Shown: positions 7,710 to 16,461 of the stretch, one piece after another
Layout of the letters: every line of letters starts with the position of its first letter
Numbering within the stretch: the first letter of the stretch is position 1
NCBI GenBank assembly: GCA_965214435.1
Contig: OZ243960.1
Span: forward strand, 1,426,001-1,490,000
From: Rubrobacter_A sp965214435
Lineage (GTDB): Bacteria > Actinomycetota > Rubrobacteria > Rubrobacterales > Rubrobacteraceae
DNA: 64,000 bases
Direction: 5' to 3'
Translations under genes and position numbers: made by a program
The notes under the pieces: generated by a model
Database searches by the model: none
Seen by the model: only the letters and a program-made list of their open reading frames with translations
What the model was told of the DNA's origin: nothing

Positions 7710-9977
7710 CTAACGGTTGGCGGTCTCCGCTTTGGCGAGTCTCCGGGCTGCTGCGAGGCCTTCGGGTTCGAGGTCGTCAAACTCATCTACCAGCGACGCT
7801 GGAACGGCGTCGCGGAAGCGGGCGTAAAGGTAGATCTCCCCGAGACGCTCGACGGCTGGTTCGTCCGTGGTCTCCGCCGCCCGGCGGGAATACTCCTCCG
7901 GGGTTTCGTGCCACCTGCGTTCAAGACCTGCCTTTTCCAGAGCCGTGGTGAGGGTTTTGTACCGGCCGTAGAGCCGGGCGTCGGAGACGCGGACCGAACG
8001 TTGGGGCGCGGACTGTAGCCTCCGGTAATCGAGGCGGCGGCGGAGGTAGATCACCAGCCCCGAAGCTCCCCCGATAAGTAACCCGACGACGATAATGCTC
8101 GTGGGGTCTAGACCGGCTACGCCCCGGACTAAGGTTCCGGCCGGTTTTAGCGCCGGGGCGAGGGCCGCCCCGGCTTTGCCGGCGAGAAAGCTAAAGGCTT
8201 TGTTTCCCTGCAACTCTCCCGCCGCTTTGTACTGCCAGGGTGTAGAGTCGAAACCGGGGGTAGGATCGAACGTCGACCAGCCGTAACCGGGGAAGTACAC
8301 CTCGACCCAGGCGTGGGCGTCGCTCGCTTTAACTTCGTAGAGGCCGGTAAACGGGTTGTACTCGCCGGAGACGTATCCGGTAGCCAGGCGCGCCGGTATC
8401 CCCAGGGAACGGGCCATTACCGCGAGCGAGCTTCCGAATTGCTCGCAGTAACCGCGCTGCTGCTCGAACAGGAAGTACTCGACGGCATCCATCCTCCCTC
8501 GCTGCGGCGGTATGGAGAGGTCGTACGGGTACTCTGTCTTCAGGTACTCGTTCATCTTCGCTACCGCGTCGTAAGGGTTGTTGGTGCCGGTGGTGATCTC
8601 CTCCGCCAGAGCGCGGGTGCGCGAGAGGTCGCTGTCCGTTGGAAGCTCCGTGTAACGCTCCGCGACACCGGCCGGATAACCGGTGCCCGCACCTCGCAGG
8701 TCGTCCGGGGTGCTGGTTGGAATCTGGGATACGACGGAGTAGGTTGAGCCCTCGGGGATTTTGTACGGGGCGCGCAAGGAATTGTAGCGGTCTATCTTTA
8801 TGCTGCTCGTCGGGAAAAACACCGTTTCCGGTTTGTAAGCCCCGAAGATCACGTTCGAAGCGTCGCGCTCGACGTGGAAGACCTGGGCCACCTGCCGGGT
8901 CGGGCCCTCTACCGGCTCGCTCTTGCGGGCCATGGCGGTGTCGAACCGCGGACCGCCGGAGGAGAGCGTCTCCGGTTCTTCTTTGTCGGAGATTACCCAA
9001 CCTTTGCCGTTGTACTCGTCAAAGACGACGCCGCGGTACGGTGTAGCCTCCTCGCTCCGGACCTTCATCACGACCTTGTCCGAGAGCCGGCCCCGGCTGC
9101 GGAGGTCCATGTACGGGTTGAAGCCATGGTAGGAGTCTGGCGCGATAGACTGCGGAGCACCGGCGAACGGGTCGCCGCCGGCCGGCGGTTCGTAGTACGG
9201 GTTATCGACCTGACCGCTAAAGCTACCCTGTACATCCTGCAGAAGAGAGGTCGGGAGCATCGTCAGGTTCATGCTCTGCCGCTGGGGTAACAGCGAGAAA
9301 CACAGAAACCCGACCGCCAAGACCACGAAAAAGCCGGGCGCTATCAAACCCCGGAAGATTCCCCGGTCCGGCACCGCGCCGATCCCAGACTGTTCGCCGG
9401 TTTCGCGTTTGCCGGTTTCGCGTTCGCGGGCTTCGGAGAGGTACAGGTAGATGAGGGCGCCTAGGGCGCAGATCAGGAAGGCCAGTATAAACAGGCCGTA
9501 CCACAGGTTCGTCGAGAGTACCGCGCCGACGGACAGCAGGATCAGCCCGCTCAAGAGCGAGTACGAGAGGTCCTTGCGCGCCGGAAGGTCAAAGGCGTGG
9601 ATGACCTGCACCCACAGAAACAGCCGGGCCAACGGTACTCGCGTATCATATAAGGACGAGAGTAACTCCCGGAAAAAGACCGCCAGGAGCGCCAGCGCGA
9701 ATACCGCCAGCAGGGTCTTGATAAGGTAGTTTTTCTCCCGCCGCCGCGCGTGGCTAACGACGAACGCCACGACCGTCAGCCCCGGTACGAGAATTCCGGT
9801 CGCGATCCCGAAGTATCCCGTAGCGAGCACCGCGACCTCTCCGACGAGGACCGCCGCGAGCACCCAGACCCGGAGTTGCACGGAGTCCTCCGGCGGCCGT
9901 CTGCGTCCCCTAGGGAGCCGGGAGAGTACCCCTGTAACGCCGGAGCCGAAATCGTAGCTGAAGCGGGGGCGTTTCAA
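7710..9977 (-). CDS. Membrane transglutaminase-like protein (TgpA type)
   Basis: A 755-aa membrane protein. The N-terminal 200 residues hold several hydrophobic helices (DUF3488-like), followed by a long extracytoplasmic part, a transglutaminase-like core and one more membrane helix near residue 620-640. The papain-like triad is visible: Cys about 511 in RGYCEQFGSSLA, His about 554 in DAHAWVEVYF, and Asp about 571 in STFDPTPG. Families of this type are found with MoxR and DUF58 proteins, as here. Substrate unknown; a role in envelope assembly is likely. Its ATG overlaps the DUF58 stop by 4 bp. Confidence 0.9.
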   Translation of the reverse strand: MKRPRFSYDFGSGVTGVLSRLPRGRRRPPEDSVQLRVWVLAAVLVGEVAVLATGYFGIATGILVPGLTVVAFVVSHARRREKNYLIKTLLAVFALALLAVFFRELLSSLYDTRVPLARLFLWVQVIHAFDLPARKDLSYSLLSGLILLSVGAVLSTNLWYGLFILAFLICALGALIYLYLSEARERETGKRETGEQSGIGAVPDRGIFRGLIAPGFFVVLAVGFLCFSLLPQRQSMNLTMLPTSLLQDVQGSFSGQVDNPYYEPPAGGDPFAGAPQSIAPDSYHGFNPYMDLRSRGRLSDKVVMKVRSEEATPYRGVVFDEYNGKGWVISDKEEPETLSSGGPRFDTAMARKSEPVEGPTRQVAQVFHVERDASNVIFGAYKPETVFFPTSSIKIDRYNSLRAPYKIPEGSTYSVVSQIPTSTPDDLRGAGTGYPAGVAERYTELPTDSDLSRTRALAEEITTGTNNPYDAVAKMNEYLKTEYPYDLSIPPQRGRMDAVEYFLFEQQRGYCEQFGSSLAVMARSLGIPARLATGYVSGEYNPFTGLYEVKASDAHAWVEVYFPGYGWSTFDPTPGFDSTPWQYKAAGELQGNKAFSFLAGKAGAALAPALKPAGTLVRGVAGLDPTSIIVVGLLIGGASGLVIYLRRRLDYRRLQSAPQRSVRVSDARLYGRYKTLTTALEKAGLERRWHETPEEYSRRAAETTDEPAVERLGEIYLYARFRDAVPASLVDEFDDLEPEGLAAARRLAKAETANR

Positions 9978-11149
9978 CGGAGTCTCCCGGGCTCTTCTAT
10001 ACTGGCACCGAGCCGCCTCACCTGCCGGCCCTCTGACTCCACCGCCCGGACAAACTCTAGTTCCTCATCCGGCGTCATCCACGGTCCGGGGCCCGCAAGT
10101 TCGTGACAGGAGACCAGCACTACCGTCTCCGACCGGGCCTTTGACGGATCCAGATTGTCTACGGAAGGCCGGATTTCGACGTTCCGTTCCGCAGGCTCCG
10201 GTGGTTTCGACGCCTCCAGACCGGCGCACCACCTGAGAACCTCGTCCCGGTCTCCGGCCTCTGGAAAGGCTTCCTGCTGCTTTCCGGCGTCGACCTCCAG
10301 CTTCCGGCCTTCCTCCAGGGCCTGGAGCATAACAGAGGCCGCGGCGGATACGATCAACTCCCTGACGGCCGCCGGGGACCGGCGGTCCAGGTCTAGGCTC
10401 AAGGAAAGCGGCGGCTGTACCTCTCGGGCAAACTCCATAACGGCGAGTTGCCCGGTGTGGAGGTTGCGGGCGCTCCTGCGCCACGAGACGAGGCGGGCCG
10501 GGTCTCCCGGCCGGTATTCCCGCACCCCCCAGAATTCTCCGCCGGTTCCCCGATGGAGCGTATTCCGGGCCGCACCGGCGCCCTGCCCGTCCGCGGTCGG
10601 TTGCGGCAGCCCGTCTACGTCGAAGGTCCGGGGGTAAATTACGGCTTCCGATGCCGCCCGCAACCGGCGGCGTCCGTAGAGCAGCCCGAACGGTGCGCCG
10701 GACGAGATCTCGATCTCCCCGCCGGAGTAAACTCCCCGCTGCGGGTTCTCTACGGAATACTCGATCTCTTTTGAGCTTCCGCTTGAGCTTCTGCCGGGCA
10801 CCCGCGCCACGACCGTCCGGGCCGCGCCGCCGGCAAAGCGGTCCTCTACCTCCAGCAGATACCGCCCGAATCGTCCCGGGTTCCGCAACTCCAGCGTACA
10901 GGCTAGCGGCTCGCCGACAACGCCGGACTCAGGCGTTTTTCGAGAGGCTTCCATGCCCCGCGCACCGGCGGGAAAGACTACCAGTAGCGGGGCCGGGAGC
11001 GAGACGAGTAGTACCGCCCCGATCCCGGCGGCGACCACGTAGAGCCAGCCAGCCCCGGACGTGTTGGCGATCAGGTACAGAATCCCACAGAGGATGAGCA
11101 GGAGCGCCGGCTTGCGGGCGTCCTTTAACCGCCGTCGGGTACCGTTCAT
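9974..11149 (-). CDS. DUF58 domain protein
   Basis: A 391-aa protein with two hydrophobic helices near the N-terminus (residues 12-60) and a DUF58 signature around residues 195-245 (FWGVREYRPGDPARLVSWR), a von Willebrand-A related fold. DUF58 proteins work with MoxR ATPases in membrane-linked assembly or activation. Overlaps both neighbours by 4 bp, so the three genes are one coupled operon. Confidence 0.9.
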   Translation of the reverse strand: MNGTRRRLKDARKPALLLILCGILYLIANTSGAGWLYVVAAGIGAVLLVSLPAPLLVVFPAGARGMEASRKTPESGVVGEPLACTLELRNPGRFGRYLLEVEDRFAGGAARTVVARVPGRSSSGSSKEIEYSVENPQRGVYSGGEIEISSGAPFGLLYGRRRLRAASEAVIYPRTFDVDGLPQPTADGQGAGAARNTLHRGTGGEFWGVREYRPGDPARLVSWRRSARNLHTGQLAVMEFAREVQPPLSLSLDLDRRSPAAVRELIVSAAASVMLQALEEGRKLEVDAGKQQEAFPEAGDRDEVLRWCAGLEASKPPEPAERNVEIRPSVDNLDPSKARSETVVLVSCHELAGPGPWMTPDEELEFVRAVESEGRQVRRLGASIEEPGRLR

Positions 11150-12099
11150 GCCGGGGGAGCCACCGAGTCGAGGACCTCTCCCACTACCGCCTCCGCCGTC
11201 ATGGAACCGGTGCCGCGGCGCACGGAGATCCTGTGCGCCAGCACGTGGGGGGCCAGCGCCTTGATGTCCGCGGGACCGACAAAGTCCCGGCCCTGTACTG
11301 CGGCCCGGGCCTGGGCCGCGCGGACGAGGGAGACCGAGCCCCGCGGCGAGACCCCGAGAGATACTGCTCCGTGCCCGCGAGTCGCTTCCGCGAGACCTAC
11401 CGCGTAGCCCAGGATCTCCCCGTGGACCTGTACCCTCCGGACGTGCTCCCGAGCCCGGGCGACGTCCCGGGCTTCGACGGCCGGCTCCACCTCGTCCAGC
11501 GGACGCCGCTCTACCTGAGAGCGGACTACGTTAAGCTCCGCCCGGCGTTCCGGGTAACCTATGCTGGTAGCGACCATGAAACGATCTAGCTGGCCCTCCG
11601 GTAGCGGGTAAGTGCCGTGGAATTGGTGCGGGTTCTGGGTCGCGACGACGAAAAACGGCTCCGGCAGCGGCCGGGTCTCTCCGTCAACCGTCACCTGTCC
11701 CTCGGCCATCGCTTCGAGCAACGCACTCTGCGTGCGGGGCGTAGCTCGGTTGATCTCATCCGCCAGAACCACCGGTGCAAAGACCGGCCCCGGGACAAAC
11801 CGGAACTCCGCCGCCTGCTGGTCGTAGATGCTGGTCCCCGTAATATCCGACGGCAGTAAGTCCGGGGTGAACTGTATCCTGGAGAACCCCGCCGCTATGG
11901 AAGAGGAGATCGCGCGGGCGAGCGTGGTCTTGCCGACGCCCGGTACGTCCGTCAATAGCACGTGACCCCCGGCCAGCAGCGCGGTAAGACACAGTTCAAC
12001 GACCGCGTCTTTACCGACGATTACCCGCCGAACCTCCGTGCTGAGCTTCTCGTACACGTCGCGCACCCCGACGAGGTTCTCCACGTTACTCTGCCGCAC
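11146..12099 (-). CDS. MoxR-family AAA+ ATPase
   Basis: A 317-aa chaperone-like ATPase. Walker A is DVPGVGKTTLARA, Walker B is VLADEINRATPRTQ, and sensor 1 is VVATQNPHQFHGTYPLPE, all typical of MoxR. I place the start at the GTG ending at 12099, since GGAGGG lies 4 nt before it; an in-frame TTG 24 bases further upstream is the alternative. It probably drives remodelling of the DUF58 and transglutaminase partners coded next. Confidence 0.92.
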   Translation of the reverse strand: MRQSNVENLVGVRDVYEKLSTEVRRVIVGKDAVVELCLTALLAGGHVLLTDVPGVGKTTLARAISSSIAAGFSRIQFTPDLLPSDITGTSIYDQQAAEFRFVPGPVFAPVVLADEINRATPRTQSALLEAMAEGQVTVDGETRPLPEPFFVVATQNPHQFHGTYPLPEGQLDRFMVATSIGYPERRAELNVVRSQVERRPLDEVEPAVEARDVARAREHVRRVQVHGEILGYAVGLAEATRGHGAVSLGVSPRGSVSLVRAAQARAAVQGRDFVGPADIKALAPHVLAHRISVRRGTGSMTAEAVVGEVLDSVAPPA

Positions 12100-12162
12100 A
12101 TTCCCTCCAGGCGCCGGGGACAACCCTGGCCTCTATTCGTCTTCCGCCTCTAATGCTGCTGC

Positions 12163-12168
12163 TATTAT
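12163..12168 (+). promoter_or_regulatory. Candidate -10 box of tadA
   Basis: TATTAT ends 7 nt before the tadA ATG at 12176, so a leaderless transcript is possible. No good -35 box is seen. Confidence 0.4.
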
Positions 12169-12175
12169 CGGCAGG

Positions 12176-12673
12176 ATGGACGGAAACCTTAAATCCGGAC
12201 CCGACCCCGGAAATAATTTGGAGTTGGACCTGACCATGATGCGCCGCGCCCTCGCCGCCGCCCGCGAGGCCGCGCTCGCCGGAGAGGTGCCCGTCGGAGC
12301 CGTCGTCGCCCGCGGTGACGAGATCCTGGCCGTAGCCGCCAACGAACGTGAGTCCTCGGCCGACCCGACCGCCCACGCCGAACTACTCGCCCTCCGCCGC
12401 GCCGCAGCCCGCCTCTCTAGCTGGCGGCTCGCCGGCTGCACGCTCTACGCCACCCTCGAACCCTGCCCGATGTGCGCCGGGGCCGCCCACGCCGCCCGCA
12501 TATCCCGCCTCGTCTACGCCGCACCCGACCCCAAGGCCGGAGCCGCCGGCACCCTCTACGACCTGCCCGCCGACTCCCGCCTGAACCACACTTTCCCCGT
12601 AACCCGCGGCCTACTCAAAGAAGACTCCGCGGATCTCCTGCGCGCCTTTTTTAGAGAACGCCGCAAAGCCTGA
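12176..12673 (+). CDS. tadA: tRNA adenosine(34) deaminase
   Basis: Deaminates A34 to inosine in the tRNA-Arg wobble position. The 165-aa protein has the zinc and catalytic signature: His and Glu of AHAELLAL and the two Cys of EPCPMCAGA. The open frame extends upstream, but the ATG at 12176 fits the family N-terminus and follows a -10 box. A plain nucleoside deaminase is the alternative, though the length, motif context and stand-alone position favour TadA. Confidence 0.85.
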   Translation: MDGNLKSGPDPGNNLELDLTMMRRALAAAREAALAGEVPVGAVVARGDEILAVAANERESSADPTAHAELLALRRAAARLSSWRLAGCTLYATLEPCPMCAGAAHAARISRLVYAAPDPKAGAAGTLYDLPADSRLNHTFPVTRGLLKEDSADLLRAFFRERRKA

Positions 12674-12996
12674 TCTTCCACGCCGGACTCCCGGCATTCA
12701 GTTACCTGAGAAAGCCTCTCTGAGAGCCCGGAAGACCCGGATGCGTGGTATACTTAAACTTCAGGTAAAGGGTATTTGGTCTTCTAACCAGCGGGGTGAA
12801 GTACCAGACGAGGCACCGGCGTCTACCTAAAGGTTAAGGTACGTTATTTGCGGGTTATTCGTCTTTATGGGACCGCCGTGAAAAGTTTTGTGAAATATTT
12901 TTTGTGGTGCTGTTAGAGGGCGTACTCCGCGTAGTAATGGGAATTAAATGCTTCGAGACCCCGGTGAACCTGCTGTTGAAGGTTAATAGCTCGCTA
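12674..12996 (+). other. Long non-coding region before nrdR
   Basis: About 320 bases without a supported gene. It holds a TATACT -10-like box (12749-12754) without a good -35, followed by a segment rich in short complementary stretches. I looked for the conserved boxes of an adenosylcobalamin riboswitch and did not find them. A structured leader is possible, and an RNA motif has been described upstream of nrdJ genes in actinobacteria, but I cannot confirm a match. Confidence 0.3.
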
Positions 12997-13026
12997 TTGC
13001 GATCCGAAAATGTGGTGTGCTAGTTT
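12997..13026 (+). promoter_or_regulatory. Candidate nrdR promoter
   Basis: TTGCGA (12997-13002), an 18-bp spacer and TAGTTT (13021-13026). The first candidate NrdR box lies exactly in the spacer. Weak hexamers, so low certainty. Confidence 0.35.
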
Positions 13027-13048
13027 TCTACCGTACCAGATGTGGTAT
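13003..13048. promoter_or_regulatory. Candidate pair of NrdR boxes
   Basis: Two 16-bp sites at 13003-13018 and 13033-13048 share the core ATGTGGT and have centres 30 bp apart. They match 11 and 9 of 16 positions of the NrdR consensus (ACACWATA-TATWGTGT). Known boxes are separated by 15-16 bp; here the gap is 14 bp. Position just before nrdR-nrdJ fits autoregulation. Confidence 0.45.
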
Positions 13049-13067
13049 TGGGCTATGGAGGTTGACG

Positions 13068-13559
13068 GTGCAGTGTCCGTATTGCGACTTTGAGGATACT
13101 AGAGTTATAGACTCGCGGCTTTCGGAGGCGAAAGATGCTGTCCGGCGTCGGCGGGAGTGTTTATCTTGCGGGAAGCGGTTCACGACTTATGAGCGCCGGG
13201 AGCCTTTAAAGCTCACGGTCATAAAGCGGGACGGAGAGCGGGAGGTCTTTGACCGGGAGAAGCTGCGTGCCGGGCTAATAAAAGCGTGCGCCAAGCAGCG
13301 GGTACCGGAAGAGGAGATCGAGTACACCGTCGACGAGATAGAGGCGGAACTCAGAGACCGCCGCCGCCACGAGGTAACGTCGCGGAGGCTCGGGGACATG
13401 GTGCTGGTGCGGCTGCGGCGGCTGGACATGGTGGCTTACTTACGGTTCGCCTCCGTCTACCGCCAGTACACGGACGTGGACCAGTTCCGCTCGGAGTTGG
13501 TGCGGCTCGGAGGAGCCTCGGGGTCCGGGGTGCCCGGGCAGTATGGGAACGGCAGGTAA
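13068..13559 (+). CDS. nrdR: Transcriptional repressor NrdR
   Basis: Nucleotide-sensing repressor of ribonucleotide reductase genes. The 163-aa protein has the N-terminal zinc ribbon (CPYC at residues 3-6 and CLSC about 31-34) and an ATP-cone domain from about residue 49 (LTVIKRDGEREVFDREKL). The start is the GTG at 13068, after GGAGG; the frame is open further upstream but NrdR proteins begin at this point. It is followed after 21 bases by nrdJ, as in streptomycetes. Confidence 0.95.
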   Translation: MQCPYCDFEDTRVIDSRLSEAKDAVRRRRECLSCGKRFTTYERREPLKLTVIKRDGEREVFDREKLRAGLIKACAKQRVPEEEIEYTVDEIEAELRDRRRHEVTSRRLGDMVLVRLRRLDMVAYLRFASVYRQYTDVDQFRSELVRLGGASGSGVPGQYGNGR

Positions 13560-13580
13560 GCGACAGGGAGGATGGCTGAT

Positions 13581-15956
13581 ATGGAGACTGGACGCAGCAG
13601 GTTAAATCCGGAGGAGATGCTGGAACTTTCGGAGAACGCTATAGCCGTTTTGAAGAAACGCTACTTAAAGAAGAACGAGAACGGCGAAGCCACAGAAGAG
13701 CCCATCGACATGTTCCGCCGGGTGGCGGCCAACATCGCCGAGGGCGAGTACCGCTTCAAGGAAGCCAGTTCCGCTGGCGAGGGGGCCGAGGCTCTCTACG
13801 AGGAGTCCAGGGAGCGCTTCCTGGAGATGATGGTGAGCCGCAAGTTCATGCCGAACTCGCCGACGCTCATGAACGCCGGGCGCGAGATGCAGCAGCTATC
13901 CGCGTGTTTCGTGTTGCCGGTGGAAGACTCCATAGACGGCATCTACGATACCTTGAAGCACCAGGCGATCATCCACAAGTCGGGTGGCGGCACGGGATTT
14001 GGGTTTAGCCGGCTCAGGCCAAAGAACGACCTTGTAAAGAGCACGATGGGTGTCTCCAGTGGTCCGGTGTCGTTCATGGCTATCTACGACGCCTCGACGG
14101 ACAAGATCAAGCAGGGCGGCACCCGGCGCGGGGCGAACATGGGCATCCTGCGGGTAGACCACCCGGACATCGAAGACTTTATAGAGTGCAAGCGCGAGAA
14201 CGACCAGATCAACAACTTCAACATCTCCGTTGCCATCACCGACGACTTCATGGAAGCCGTCGAAGCCGATAGGGACTTCGACCTGGTAAACCCCCGCAGC
14301 GGCGAAACGGTGAGGACGGTCCGCTCAAGGGACCTTTTCCGGAAGATAGTCGAGGGCGCGTGGCTAAACGGCGAGCCGGGGGTGGTCTTTATAGACAAGA
14401 TCAACGGCGACAACCCGACACCGCAGTTCCCGATAGAGTCGACCAACCCGTGCTCGGAGGCGCACCTGCCGCCGTACGACTCGTGCAACCTCGGCTCCAT
14501 AAACCTGGAGCGCTTTGTCGAGAACCCGGGTGCCAGCGCGGGGGCGGCGAGCGGCGAGTTCAGCGTGGACTGGGACGGCCTTAGAGAGACGGTCCATACG
14601 GCGGTCCGCTTCCTAGACAACGTCATAGAGATGAACCGCTATCCCCTGGCGGAGATAGACGAGATGAGCCGGGGCAACCGCCGCATCGGCCTGGGCGTGA
14701 TGGGATTTGCCGACGCCCTCATAAAGCTCGGCGTTACCTACGACTCGGACGCCGGTCTCGCTTTTGCGAAGAAGGTAATGAAGTTCGTGGACGATGAGGC
14801 CTGGGAAGCCAGCCGACGGCTGGCCGAAGAGCGCGGTCTCATGCCCCACTACGCCGGCAGCCGGCACGAGGCTCGGGGCGACCGGGTGCGCAACGCGACC
14901 GTGACCACCATAGCCCCGACCGGCACCATATCCATGATCGCCGGTTGCTCCGGCGGCATAGAGCCCCTGTTCGCCGTGGCGTTCATGCGGCGGCAGGCCG
15001 ATATGGAGCTGCCCGACGTAAACCCCGAGTTCATCCGGCTCGCCAAGGCGCGCGGCTTCTATTCCGAAGACCTGATGAACAAGGTCGCCCTCCACGGCTC
15101 CGTCCGCGACATCCCGGAGGTTCCCGAAGACGTGCGCAGCGTGTGGGTAACCTCCCACGACATTACCTCCGAGTGGCACGTCAGGATGCAGGCCGCCTTC
15201 CAGGAGCACACCTCGATGGGCATCTCGAAGACGATCAACCTCCCGAACGAGGCTACGCCGGAGGACGTTGAGGACGCCTACCGTCAGGCTTTCGCCACGG
15301 GCTGCAAGGGTATAGCGGTGTACCGCGACGGTTCGCGAGACGCCCAGGTCCTCTCGACCGGTAAGACTGGGGCTTCCCAGGAAGTCGACCCGGCGGCAGT
15401 GTCCTCACCCGAGACCCCGACCGCCCCGCCGGTCAGCTCCCCGGAAGCCACGCCCGGCGGAGGGTTGGATCCTGCCCGGCATCTCTCGGTCGCCGAGGCC
15501 CGCAACGGTCGGCCCCGCACCCTCTCCGGGGTGACGAAGAAGCTCCAGACCGGTCATGGGCCGCTGTACGTAACGATGAACGACGACGAGTTTGGCCCTC
15601 GCGAGTGCTTTATCGTGATCGGCAAGCCGGGCGGGACGGCATCGGCGTTCTCCGACGCCCTGGGACGTATGATCTCCCTGGCCGAAAAGCACGGCGCGTC
15701 CCCGGCCGAGGTGGTCCACCAACTCCGCGGCATCCAGGACGGACACCCGGCCGGCGTCGGCCCGAACGCCGTCCTATCGGTCCCTGACGGTGTCGCCCGC
15801 TCTATGGCCGAGCACTACCTCGTCGAGGAGCAGGGATACCTGGCCGAAGCCCGCGAACTGCCGATCATCGGCGCCTGTCCCGACTGCGGCAGTGGCCTCG
15901 CCAACCAGGAAGGCTGCGTCGTCTGCCACTCCTGCGGCTACTCGAAGTGTAGCTAG
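13581..15956 (+). CDS. nrdJ: Vitamin B12-dependent (class II) ribonucleotide reductase
   Basis: Reduces ribonucleotides to deoxyribonucleotides with adenosylcobalamin as radical source; works with or without oxygen. About 791 aa. Visible motifs: NSPTLMNAGREMQQLSACF with the substrate-site Cys, NPCSEAHLPPYDSCNLGSIN with the radical Cys, and a C-terminal Cys tail (GACPDCGSG and CHSCGYSKCS) that passes electrons from thioredoxin. An ATG also occurs at 13572, but it touches the Shine-Dalgarno AGGGAGG; the ATG at 13581 has a normal spacing of 9. Operon with nrdR. Confidence 0.96.
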   Translation: METGRSRLNPEEMLELSENAIAVLKKRYLKKNENGEATEEPIDMFRRVAANIAEGEYRFKEASSAGEGAEALYEESRERFLEMMVSRKFMPNSPTLMNAGREMQQLSACFVLPVEDSIDGIYDTLKHQAIIHKSGGGTGFGFSRLRPKNDLVKSTMGVSSGPVSFMAIYDASTDKIKQGGTRRGANMGILRVDHPDIEDFIECKRENDQINNFNISVAITDDFMEAVEADRDFDLVNPRSGETVRTVRSRDLFRKIVEGAWLNGEPGVVFIDKINGDNPTPQFPIESTNPCSEAHLPPYDSCNLGSINLERFVENPGASAGAASGEFSVDWDGLRETVHTAVRFLDNVIEMNRYPLAEIDEMSRGNRRIGLGVMGFADALIKLGVTYDSDAGLAFAKKVMKFVDDEAWEASRRLAEERGLMPHYAGSRHEARGDRVRNATVTTIAPTGTISMIAGCSGGIEPLFAVAFMRRQADMELPDVNPEFIRLAKARGFYSEDLMNKVALHGSVRDIPEVPEDVRSVWVTSHDITSEWHVRMQAAFQEHTSMGISKTINLPNEATPEDVEDAYRQAFATGCKGIAVYRDGSRDAQVLSTGKTGASQEVDPAAVSSPETPTAPPVSSPEATPGGGLDPARHLSVAEARNGRPRTLSGVTKKLQTGHGPLYVTMNDDEFGPRECFIVIGKPGGTASAFSDALGRMISLAEKHGASPAEVVHQLRGIQDGHPAGVGPNAVLSVPDGVARSMAEHYLVEEQGYLAEARELPIIGACPDCGSGLANQEGCVVCHSCGYSKCS

Positions 15957-15962
15957 AAAGAC

Positions 15963-15992
15963 TGAGGCCGGTAGCGTCAACTACCGGCCTCA
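15963..15992 (+). terminator. Hairpin terminator after nrdJ
   Basis: Perfect 12-bp inverted repeat (TGAGGCCGGTAG, 6-nt loop, complement) just after the nrdJ stop. No long T tract follows. Confidence 0.7.
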
Positions 15993-15998
15993 AAATAT

Positions 15999-16071
15999 GC
16001 CCCCGTGACCGAATGGTAAAGGTCATTCCCTTGCACGGATTTGTTCGCGGGTTCGATTCCCGCCGGGGGCT
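15999..16071 (+). tRNA. tRNA with UGC anticodon on a Gly-like body
   Basis: A 73-nt cloverleaf: perfect 7-bp acceptor stem (GCCCCCG with CGGGGGC), short D arm with the GG pair, anticodon loop CTTGCAC with anticodon TGC, 5-nt variable loop, and a perfect T arm (GCGGG, TTCGATT, CCCGC). Pair 28-42 in the anticodon stem is T-T. By the code UGC reads alanine GCA. But the alanine identity pair G3-U70 is absent (C3-G70), and G1-C72, C2-G71 and U73 match bacterial glycine tRNAs. The CCA end is not encoded. Structure is sure, charging identity is not. Confidence 0.75.
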
Positions 16072-16093
16072 CTCTTATTATCCAGCTTACTGA

Positions 16094-16129
16094 GTTGTGG
16101 TCAACCTCTACCTTGACCTAGGCCACAAC
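16094..16129. repeat. Inverted repeat between the two tRNAs
   Basis: GTTGTGG (16094-16100) and CCACAAC (16123-16129) form a 7-bp stem with a 22-nt loop. It could be a terminator for the first tRNA or a binding site. The rest of the 206-base gap shows nothing I can name. Confidence 0.3.
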
Positions 16130-16277
16130 TACATGTGAGTCAAAGGTTATAGTACAGAGCTTACTGATCGCTGCCTAACGCAAAACTTTAGAGTTAGTCT
16201 TGCGAAGCTTTGAGTCCTGAATTCCTTTGCTGTTCGGCTAGTTGAACCTCTTCTGGACAGGGGTTAGACTCTCTCGC

Positions 16278-16367
16278 GGAGAGGTGGCAGAGCGGTTTAA
16301 TGCGGCGGTCTCGAAAACCGTTGTGTCGGTAATCCCGGCACCGGGGGTTCGAATCCCCCCCTCTCCG
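16278..16367 (+). tRNA. tRNA-Ser(CGA)
   Basis: A 90-nt class II tRNA: acceptor GGAGAGG with CCTCTCC, anticodon loop CTCGAAA with anticodon CGA, long variable arm, T loop TTCGAAT, and discriminator G, all typical of serine tRNA. No encoded CCA. The acceptor pairing extends outside the tRNA by a few GC pairs. Confidence 0.95.
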
Positions 16368-16461
16368 CGCTAACGCTTTTTCGGCCGCTCGAATCTCGGC
16401 CGCCTGAATCTATTGGCGGGCGACCACACCGTTCAAACTCTGGCAAGGTCGGAGGCCGGAA

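Noticed and set aside
12674..13067. Adenosylcobalamin riboswitch before nrdR-nrdJ
   Set aside because: The conserved B12-box and core segments could not be found by eye on either strand.
15999..16071. tRNA-Cys(GCA) instead of UGC
   Set aside because: A GCA anticodon would need a shifted loop with an anticodon stem that does not pair.
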